Of a stretch of DNA of 64,000 bases, positions 55,603-64,000 are shown in pieces. Position numbers and translations under genes: made by a program. The notes below the pieces were generated by a model, which was not told the origin of the DNA, searched no databases, and saw only the letters and a list, made by a program, of their open reading frames with translations. Origin of the DNA: Daphnia pulex (Eukaryota; Arthropoda; Branchiopoda; Diplostraca; Daphniidae); the NCBI RefSeq assembly GCF_021134715.1, contig NC_060026.1, forward strand, positions 8,299,001-8,363,000, read 5' to 3'. The stretch's first letter is position 1. Each line of letters begins with the position of its first letter.

Positions 55603-58031
55603 AAATGCTTTTTAAAATTGGGTTCCGTCTTTTGCAATGATAACAACTAATAAATAATAAATAATAACACTTGTATTTCCCCATATGGATTTCAGAGTTT
55701 GGCGTAATGTTGTATTCAGCTCGTCATTTCATAGATCAATGTCGTACAGAAATGCAGTATTTGCAGAAGGTTGGTTTACCGATGTAACTTAAATTTTGCA
55801 GTGTAATTTTCAAGCTGGGTCCTATGCTAAACCAATGTAGGAATTCAACTACTGCGAATAATCCTCACTTTAATATGTAATGTTGGCAAAATTGCGGCTA
55901 TGATTAGAATTTTTGTATTGGACTGGCAAGTTTGACCAAATGCGGTACCAAACTCTTCATCATTATGTCTGCTTTGGTCTAAGCTGAGAAAATCGGTGTC
56001 AGCGGAATGTTGGTTAACCTATCAGAAACTTGTCCCTATTCTAAACTAATCTTGAAATCCTTTCATTACAAATTATTTGTTGGATACATTGGTTATCTGC
56101 GATGTACAAAACATGAAAATCTCAAAGGTGCATACAGACATTGGGTTGGTAGCGGGGTACTTACATTGGTTGAACCTGACTTTTCAAACGTGGCCCAATT
56201 TGCATATTGGCCTGGCTGTTTAAATCGTAATTCCAATATTTTTCAAGCCGTGACCCCATTTGCATTCATTTAAATAGATTAACCAACGCTAACCTTACCG
56301 AAATGAACATAGGCTTGACATATTGGGCAATATTGCGAGCAATATTGTTTCTTGCCCGTGAATCAGGCACGTCAGTTGATGTTGATTTCCACCATGGCCC
56401 ACCAAGTTATCCGATTTTGCAACAATATTGTGTTTTTGATCCAAACAAGTGAAATGGCTAATTATGCCCCTTCCCAGAACCTAATTTTGTAAAAAACAGA
56501 ACCAAAACGAAACTGCCAAATACTAATTATGCCGAGCCTTCATCATCATCATCGGAGCGTCCGGCAACAAAGAAGTCTAACAAGTAGTGCAAGTTACACC
56601 TGTAGCTCCACGTATTCCCCAAGGTACATTCATTATGGAATTTTGTTATATTTTTCTCTCAATACAGTGTTCATGTTGCCTTGTGTATTTCAGGAAATAA
56701 AGTTAACTCGGAACCGAAAAGTGAAAGAGAGTAACCATAAGGAAAAGGGTGATGGCTCTACAACACAAGCAGGTGATTCTATACGGGTTTTGAAGGTGAT
56801 ATGGTGAAATAGCATACTATTTTTTCTTCATTGCAGAAGCTCTAAAAAACCTAACAACGGCAACATCAAATAAGACTGTAACCAAAGCCCAGAAGTCAAA
56901 AGGTACGATATGTAATAATTTGAATTATGAAACTGTAAGTCCAGATTATAACTTTTTATATTTGTGGTATAGTAACTCCTGCTGAAAAGCCAGAGTCTGA
57001 TTCGTCTGTTCTGTAACAAGCTCACCCTTCTGTCCCTTTAGAAAGAGTTATGAAAATCTAGATCACAATAGCTCTGAAGAATCTACGTCAGAGGACGAGG
57101 TGAAAGAAAGGAATTCAAATGACTGAAATACGCCTTCAGAACGGGAACTCATCCAGCAAAAGAAGAAGGGGGAGGGGGTGTTTCACGAACAAGATGAAGA
57201 GACCAGAAGATGAAACGGTAACTCAACCGATAGAAGGGGGTGTGGCTCACGTCCAAATGAGAGAAACCAGAGAAATTTTGGTGTAAAACGACGAGGTAAT
57301 ACAGGATGTTATTTCTGTAAGCGATGAAGACATATTGGGTAAGGAAAATGTCTTTATTGGTACACCTAAGTGACAACTACTAAAGATTTCTTTTGTTTAC
57401 TTGTTTGTTGTTGTAGTAATCCAGCAGGCAGAAAAAGCAATGTTGGTACAGGTTGACGTTGCAAAAATGCTTATTGAGATCAAAATGGGAATACAGCAGC
57501 TGACTGACTTGTTCATGACGAGGAGACTTGAAATCGCTACCAACCTGCCTACACCAATTAATGGCTCGCCATGCTCAACTGACTGTGCCAATGAGTTGCC
57601 TGTGACAACTCAGACGTTTTTCGAGGAACTTGAAGTTAAGATGAGGAATGATGCAACGCTAAAGACACAAATCAGAAACGTCCTGACCCTGGTGAGGACC
57701 AACAAGAGCCTAAAGGCTATTGTCAGAAATGTATTAAAGAGCCTTATGTCTAAAGAGCTCAAAATGATGTACTTCCCCCGTAAAAAAACTAAAGTTAAAC
57801 ACGTCTTTACTGATATGTAGATGATTTGTTCCTTTGTAATCGGTAAACTTTTAAAGCAATTCCCTTTTTTCTACCTGTTTTAATCTTTTTTGTTTACTCT
57901 TTAATTTAGACATAATTGGGCGTTGGGCCAGCAACACCAGCCAAGAGTTGACAAACGACACCATTCTAAAGGAAATGGGATTAGACACTTTCGCTAATGC
58001 AGCGGATGAGGACGGTGGGGTCGCTGATAGG

Positions 58032-58289
58032 TGTTGAGTTGAATAAAAGAGTTTACATGTTGCTGAATGTACTTTGTTCAACATACCAGGCTCTGTCTTA
58101 TAGTCACACGTGTGCCAATACAATTTACCATTATTACATCCTCATTACACACGATTATTCACAGTACCTTAGTGACAGGAGAGACAGAGAGAGAAGAAGC
58201 TAGTGGCGAGCTTGACAGTAACGAGGAAAGGGTTGAGGTGGATGCTAAACAGCATCTCATCTGACGGGTGTGGGTTTTGCCGCTCAACA
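58032..58289 (-). repeat. 3' LTR of shortened copia-type element
   Basis: 258 bp; bordered inside by a polypurine tract on the minus strand (GAGGGAGAG). Confidence 0.9.
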
Positions 58290-59286
58290 CTCTCCCTCAA
58301 AACATACAAACGGAAGATGGATTTATTCAAAAGAGGAAAAAGGGGGATTAGGATGTTGCTACTTAATCGGTGAATTTTCTCACTCCAATTCTGAAGTCGA
58401 TTGTGCGATATCAGGGTGTTTCTTGCTTAACCACGCTACAGGGCCACCATGCAAGAGAAAATGGATACTTCCAGAGGTGGAACGGCATTGGTTTCGATCG
58501 CCGGCGGAGTTAGCGTCGGTGTATCCGATGAGTCCACATTGGCTTCCACCTAGCCAGACCTGTCCGACGGCGTATGCAATGTCCGGTCTAGTCATCAGTG
58601 CGACGTAGAGGAGGGCGCCGACTGCTGCACGGTAAGGGTACGGAAAGGCAGTCTTCTCTCCCTCGCCCTTTGAGACGTTGTCTGATGCGAGATGGACACT
58701 TGGGTCGGCCGGGATCAACTTCGGGGGAAGGTCCGACATTTTGAAGCGTTTACACAGTTTCTTAAACATGTGTGATTGGGATAGGAGAAAAAAAAACTTC
58801 CTCGTTTGCGCGATCGCGGTGGTTGCGTTGGTTTGGTCGGTTGTCTCGATGACGGCTTGATTGACCTCGAGAATCATCACGGTAGTTTTGTCTGTTGTCT
58901 CGATAGTTGGAGTTGTTGTTACGTGGGTTGTAGTCTCGTTTCGGGTCTTTGCTGTGGGCGTCATTGGCTACTGCCTCTTTCTGCACTCTGTTCGGGTGGG
59001 ATGCGAAGAACGCAACATCAATGGGGTCGGCCTGACCGTTGTTGAGTGATTTCGATCTAAGTTCTTCAGTGACTGATCTGGCAGTTAAGTTTACCAGATT
59101 CCTCTCGGCCGATGGAACGCTGTCCCACACTGACAGGAAATGCCTGAAACTTGGCGGCAACGTTTGTAGCATTCTCACAATCAGTGCCTGTTCGGATATA
59201 AATCATAAGTTCCTTTCATACACACTTGATCGGTTACCTGTGAGTCTATAGAGTCACAGTCCGTGTAGACAATCAACAATCAACAA

Positions 59287-59620
59287 TTTCTCGTACACAT
59301 TCAATCAGTTACCTGTGATTTGTGATCACAGTCCATGTGTAGACTCACAAGTTTCTCGTACACATTCAATCAGTTACCTGTGATTTGGGATCACAGTCCA
59401 TGTGCAGACTCAAAAATTTCTCGTACACATTCAATCAGTTACCTGTGATTTGTGATCACAGTCCATGTGTAGACTCAAAAGTTTCTCGTACACATTCAAT
59501 CAGTTACCTGTGATTTGGGATCACAGTCCATGTGCAGACTCAAAAATTTCTCGTACACATTCAATCGGTTACCTGTGATTTGGAATCACAGTCCATGTGT
59601 AGACTCAAAAGTTTCTCGTG
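59287..59620. repeat. 65-bp minisatellite inside the copia-type element
   Basis: Five to six tandem copies of a 65-bp unit starting TTTCTCGTACACATTCAAT and containing TGATTTGTGATCACAGTCC. Alternate copies share variants (TTTGTGATCA against TTTGGGATCA), suggesting a 130-bp higher-order step. Confidence 0.85.
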
Positions 59621-59866
59621 TTCACATGTGGTTCACAAGACCAAGATAAAAGTTCTAGTTGAAACATCTTATGTAATTACCTCATTTGGTTTCCTGTCGT
59701 AACCCAGGACTATCCCATCCAGTTTCTTTTGCTTCAGTTTCAGCATGACTGCAAATTTCCATTGCGGAAAATTCACTCCATTGAATTCTGTGGAATCACG
59801 TTTGCCCTCGGAATTCTCTGCCATTTTTTTTATTTAATTGTGTGGGCGTCAGCTGGGCCCATAACC

Positions 59867-60124
59867 TGTTGAGTTGAATAAAAGAGTTTACATGTTGCTG
59901 AATGTACTTTGTTCAACATACCAGGCTCTGTCTTATAGTCACACGTGTGCCAATACAATTTACCATTATTACATCCTCATTACACACGATTATTCACAGT
60001 ACCTTAGTGACAGGAGAGACAGAGAGAGAAGAAGCTAGTGGCGAGCTTGACAGTAACGAGGAAAGGGTTGAGGTGGATGCTAAACAGCATCTCATCTGAC
60101 GGGTGTGGGTTTTGCCGCTCAACA
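59867..60124 (-). repeat. 5' LTR of shortened copia-type element
   Basis: 258 bp, no difference from the other LTR seen by eye; adjoining GGGCCCATAACC on the plus strand is the primer site in reverse. Confidence 0.9.
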
Positions 60125-61550
60125 ATAGGAAGAAACTCACTGCCATTAAGAAAACTGCCATAGACAAGTTTTTAAAGCAAAAAGTACGACGTGGAACGGC
60201 AGACGAAGCCGTCAACAACGATTAAACTTAAAAAACACGTAATTTGGAGTTGTTTGCTCTTTGCTACCACGTTTAATAAACTGTATTGGCAGCTATATCT
60301 GTTTTCGTTTCATTAATTAGCCCAATCCCCATTTTTGATCTGTTCCAATGCACCGTCTGTTTCAGAAACCTTGCATTGGCTTCAGTTCGTAACCGCACAT
60401 ATATGATGATTTGGTACAACATTGTTGTTTACATATGATTCTTTATCATGGTTAAACATTGGCTTCAAATAACGGTCTTTCAAGATGGAGATGAGTCAGG
60501 CACAAGATAGAGCCAATATTCCACCGATATTCCACCAAGGTCGTATTGGCCCAATGCTAAAATTGGACGAATGGTGGACCTGTCTCATATCGATCTTGCA
60601 ACAACGTTAAATTTGCTTCCAGCACAATATTGGTCCAATGCAGCAATTGTTTCAGAAATCTCATGTTGGTTGCAGTTCGTAACCGCACATATGTGGTGCA
60701 TTCGCACAAAGGTACACTTTCTCCTTACAGTAGATTCAGTGAGATGATGCTTACGATGCGCGAAATTATGAGAATTCGTCCAGATGTGTAAATAGACAAT
60801 ACGACCGGTTAGTATCGTTGAACTTCCTGGAATTGGAGACAATTAGTTGGGCTAGATTTATCCCGGCTGTGGACGTCGACCACACCGAGGAGCTACAATC
60901 AGAGGCGGCCTGAAAGTAGGATGGGACGGTCCAACGGTTGCGTCTTCTGGCATCTGCGGAATTGAGCCTAAACACGGATGTCGTCTGCAAATTCCTAATG
61001 GGTAAACGGTGAATGGTCCTGAATCCAGATACTTACAACATTTCCTATTCAAAAAAATATTCTAAGTCCACTGAAATACAAGTTACAAAGCCTGGACTCT
61101 CTACTGAGTCCAAGCCGACAACAAAGACAATTCAACGGGTATTTGACCTGAGGGGGAGGACTCAAGACTCGGGACAGGAAGGTTCAATGAAGAGACGCTT
61201 ACTGTTTGAGTGTTTGTGAATGGATCATTGAGCTAACCTGAAATCGGCCAACTCAAGATGGTGTTTTGAGCCAGGACTCTTTTGTGCTTTCGTGGGGCCT
61301 CTAAAGTGAGAAATTCTCCCATGAGACTATTTCCTATAAACTCCGCTTACGCTTCGGCCTGGGGAGTTTTGTCAGATTGGTGTGTGGGAAGGCGTTCCGA
61401 TCCCCTGTGCAATGACGTAACTGTGGTAGCAGCCTTTTTAGCCGACCAGGCAAATTCTAAGGCGTATAGCACGATTGGTGTTTATCGCTGGGCGGACCTC
61501 GATGGGCTGTCGTCGTTCATTTTGTATCAAGAAGTATACCAGAAGTGCAA

Positions 61551-61628
61551 GCATGGATGGTTCAGTGCTGGATGGTAGAATGCGCGCCCGCCACGCGGGC
61601 GGCCCGGGTTCGATCCCCAATCGATGCA
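61551..61628 (+). pseudogene. tRNA-Gly pseudogene, BU-linked class, with insertion
   Basis: Same class as 5857-5927 but with about 7 extra nt in the D-arm (GTGCTGGATGGTAG) and CCCCAA in the T-arm. Confidence 0.8.
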
Positions 61629-61815
61629 TTTTAATCACCGTTGCCTACGACACATTGGTAGAATCTATTCTATTGAGTTTATTTTGCTGATATTCTTGCG
61701 CAGTACGCGTAAGGACGGTTCTTAGTGGTTAGTGGTGGTTGAAGCAATCTCTTTAAGCGGACTCTTTTTTGTTTGCGAGATTGCTTTAGATTACTTAATC
61801 TTCCTTTGATCATAC

Positions 61816-62032
61816 CAATTGGCGAATAAACCATTTGTAGGACAGAGAGGTACAAGTTATATCCATCGCCAGACTCTGTGTTTGTATCGTGGAAACCCAA
61901 GATAGTTATCGGTTCCAACTCGTCGTGTTCCAACTGCTGTGGTAATCGACATTCAGACGCGAATTTCCCCCCTTTTGTAAACTCACTTGGTTCTATACTC
62001 TCCCATTCCATAAACTGTAGTACTGTGTAGAT
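61816..62032 (-). other. Exon-like segment copy 20 (217 nt, type A)
   Basis: Carries T to K (KGGKFASE) and F to L (HDELEP) changes. Confidence 0.38.
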
Positions 62033-62206
62033 CTAAAGTCACATTTTGATAAAAAGAAAAAAACAGCAGCTGACTACAATTCAAATTGAATTAGGATACA
62101 TGTGTGTTGAGATAACAAGATATAGAAACAATGGTGATTAATGTTATTTGAACGTTGTATCCGTTTTAAAAGCCTAAACATACCTTCACAAGAAACATTT
62201 TTGCTT

Positions 62207-62277
62207 GATCTCGACGTGATTTGAACACGCAACCTCCTGATCTGGAGTCAGGCGCGCTACCGTTGCGCCACGAAATC
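62207..62277 (-). tRNA. tRNA-Trp (CCA)
   Basis: Canonical. Confidence 0.93.
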
Positions 62278-62559
62278 TTGATTTTCGATGTAATTACTAT
62301 CTTTATATTTTGGTAACTACGGTGTCTTTTATAAAGGAATAGATTCTGATGGTAAGATTGATTATCACACGAACACATTTAGTCTTTTGAAAGAGTCAGT
62401 CAGATTAGTCAGGTTATTTTTTTATATTTCCTTGGATCTTTTGATCGCCACAAGCCTTGATTTCCGTAATGAAAGCTAACAAGCTTAGGCATGATAGTCG
62501 GCTACAATAGATGGGTTGTCGTCGTGCAATTTGTATCAAGAAGTATACGTGAGGGGCAA

Positions 62560-62630
62560 GCATCGATGGTTCAGTGGTAGAATGCTCGCCTGCCACGCGG
62601 GCGGCCCGGGTTCGATTCCCGGTCGATGCA
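62560..62630 (+). tRNA. tRNA-Gly (GCC)
   Basis: Identical to the reference copy; TTTT follows. Confidence 0.95.
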
Positions 62631-62817
62631 TTTTAATCACCATTGCCCAAAACAGATTGGTAGAATCTACTCTATTGAGTTTAGTTTGCTGATATTCTTG
62701 CGCAGTACGTATAAGGACGGTACTTAGTGGTTAGTGGTGGTTGAAGCAATCTCTTTAAGCGGACTCTTTTTTGTTTGCCAGATTGGTTTAGATTACTTAA
62801 TCTTCCTTTGATCATAC

Positions 62818-63033
62818 CAATTGGCGAAAAACCATTTGTAGGACAGAGAGGTACAAGTTATATCCATCGCCAGACTCTGTGTTTGTATCGTGGAAACCCA
62901 AGATAATTATCGGTTCAAACTCGTCGTGTTCCAACTGCTGTGGTAATCGACATTCAGACGCAAATGTTCCCCCTTTTGTAAACTCACTTGGTTCTATGCT
63001 CTCCCATTCCAAAAACTGTAGTCCCGTGTAGAT
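62818..63033 (-). other. Exon-like segment copy 21 (216 nt, type B)
   Basis: Open, phase 0-0, with T to I (EPIIILG). Confidence 0.45.
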
Positions 63034-63207
63034 CTAAAGTCACATTTTGATAAAAAGAAAAAAAAACAGCTGACTAAGATTCAAATTGAATTAGGATACA
63101 TGTGTGTTGAGATAACAAGATATAAAAAACAATGGTGATTAATGTTATTTGAACGTTACATCCGTTTTAAAAGCCTAAACATACCTTCACAAGAAACATT
63201 TTTGCTT

Positions 63208-63278
63208 GATCTCGACGTGATTTGAACACGCAACCTCCTGATCTGGAGTCAGGCGCGCTACCGTTGCGCCACGAAATC
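63208..63278 (-). tRNA. tRNA-Trp (CCA)
   Basis: Canonical. Confidence 0.93.
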
Positions 63279-63519
63279 TTGATTTTCAATGTAATTACTA
63301 TCGTTATATTTTGGGAACTACGGTGGGTTTTATAAAGGAATAGATTCTGATGGTAAGATTGATTATCACACGAACACATTTAGTCTTTTGAAAGAGTCAG
63401 TCAGATTAGTCAGGTAATTTTTTTATATTTCCTTGGATCTTTTGATCGCCACAAGCCTTGATTTCCGTAATGAAAGCTAACAAGCTTTGGCATGATAGTC
63501 GGCTACAATAGATGGGTTC

Positions 63520-63550
63520 GGCGGCCCGGGTTCGATTCCCGGTCGATGCA
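63520..63550 (+). pseudogene. tRNA-Gly 3' fragment
   Basis: Only the T-arm and 3' acceptor remain. The upstream flank jumps from GATGGGTT to the GGCGGCCCGGG of the tRNA, removing the promoter and 5' half. Confidence 0.85.
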
Positions 63551-63737
63551 TTTTAATCACCATTGCCCAAGACAGATTGGTAGAATCTACTCTATTGAGT
63601 TTAGTTTGCTGATATTCTTGCGCAGTACGTATAAGGACGGTACTTAGTGGTTAGTGGTGGTTGAAGCAATCTCTTTAAGCGGACTCTTTTTTGTTTGCCA
63701 GATTGGTTTAGATTACTTAATCTTCCTTTGATCATAC

Positions 63738-63953
63738 CAATTGGCGAAAAACCATTTGTAGGACAGAGAGGTACAAGTTATATCCATCGCCAGACTCTGT
63801 GTTTGTATCGTGGAAACCCAAGATAGTTATCGGTTCAAACTCGTCGTGTTCCAACTGCTGTGGTAATCGACATTCAGACGCAAATGTTCCCCCTTTTGTA
63901 AACTCACTTGGTTCTATGCTCTCCCATTCCAAAAACTGTAGTCCCGTGTAGAT
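63738..63953 (-). other. Exon-like segment copy 22 (216 nt, type B)
   Basis: Open, phase 0-0, ending MVFRQL. Confidence 0.45.
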
Positions 63954-64000
63954 CTAAAGTCACATTTTGATAAAAAGAAAAAAAAAACAGCTGACTAAGA

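Larger units (their letters stand above)
58032..60124 (-). mobile_element. Shortened copia-type LTR element
   Basis: 2,093 bp on the minus strand with 258-bp LTRs (TGTTGAGTTG…CGCTCAACA) that look identical by eye, and the 5-bp target duplication ATAGG. The primer site GGTTATGGGCCC adjoins the 5' LTR. The inside keeps gag-like parts (LPPSFRHFLSVWDSVP) and the end of pol with RNase H (GYTDANSAGD, LLHGGPVAWLSK). Integrase and most of the reverse transcriptase are not present. Broken and very young; a different family from the element in BU3. Confidence 0.9.
56525..60225 (+). pseudogene. DUF4806-type gene, decayed, BU6 copy
   Basis: Domain exon 57417-57820. The terminal exon 57910-60225 is split by the retroelement. 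A W to G change appears at its start (IIGRWAS). Shared upstream stops are present. Confidence 0.55.
55234..61499 (+). repeat. Big unit BU6, carrying a shortened copia-type element
   Basis: No foldback element. The terminal DUF4806-gene exon is interrupted by the retroelement at 58032-60124. The stretches 55605-56525 and 60270-61280 hold no convincing gene. Confidence 0.87.
61500..64000. repeat. Small-unit block 6 (after BU6, runs off the window)
   Basis: Three units; the third Gly gene is mostly deleted (63520-63550). The array continues past the window edge. Confidence 0.88.

Noticed and set aside
59287-59620. CRISPR-like spacing of repeats
   Set aside because: Units are tandem 65-bp copies without unique spacers, inside a eukaryotic retroelement; a minisatellite, not CRISPR.

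Overview
The window is eukaryotic, AT-rich, repeat-dominated DNA. It most likely comes from an arthropod and plausibly a cladoceran crustacean such as Daphnia. That is an inference from four things: a Drosophila-copia-type primer site in a copia element, a DIRS-type element, a DUF4806-like gene with short introns, and arthropod-like Pol III tRNA genes. No prokaryotic gene layout, rRNA or CRISPR was seen.

Almost everything belongs to one higher-order tandem repeat. The small unit (SU, about 1,005 bp) holds a tRNA-Gly(GCC) on the + strand, then on the - strand a 216/217-nt exon-like open segment with splice-type borders, then a tRNA-Trp(CCA) on the - strand. The Trp gene and the next Gly gene diverge from a spacer of about 280 bp. 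I count 23 Trp and 24 Gly copies or remnants and 22 copies of the exon-like segment. They range from perfect tRNA cloverleaves to pseudogenes, including two with altered anticodons.

Six big units (BU1-BU6: 271-5805, 8229-14068, 21039-30753, 33845-38254, 47230-51396, 55234-61499) replace the Trp-Gly spacer at intervals. Each full BU carries a DUF4218-like transposase remnant, a decayed multi-exon DUF4806-type gene, and a 3' spacer ending at a characteristic tRNA-Gly pseudogene. BU4 lacks its left part. BU1, BU2 and BU4 share a 1,572-bp foldback DNA element (CCCAGCTAGCA termini). BU3, BU5 and BU6 keep the clean empty site.

Later arrivals are: a nearly whole copia element in BU3 (24821-30362; 564-bp LTRs with two differences); a shortened copia-type element on the - strand in BU6 (58032-60124; 258-bp LTRs with no difference seen); and two copies of a gag-only DIRS-like element (15927-19067 and 40094-43238) lying in Trp-Gly spacers. 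The two DIRS-like copies are part of a duplication of about 10 kb and descend from one insertion.

Function is mainly tRNA supply by many redundant Pol III genes. The protein-coding remnants look neutral or decayed. The most notable structures are the tandem phase-0 exon-like segment inside a tRNA array, the DIRS internal complementary region that reads out its circle junction, and the filled/empty sites of the foldback element.
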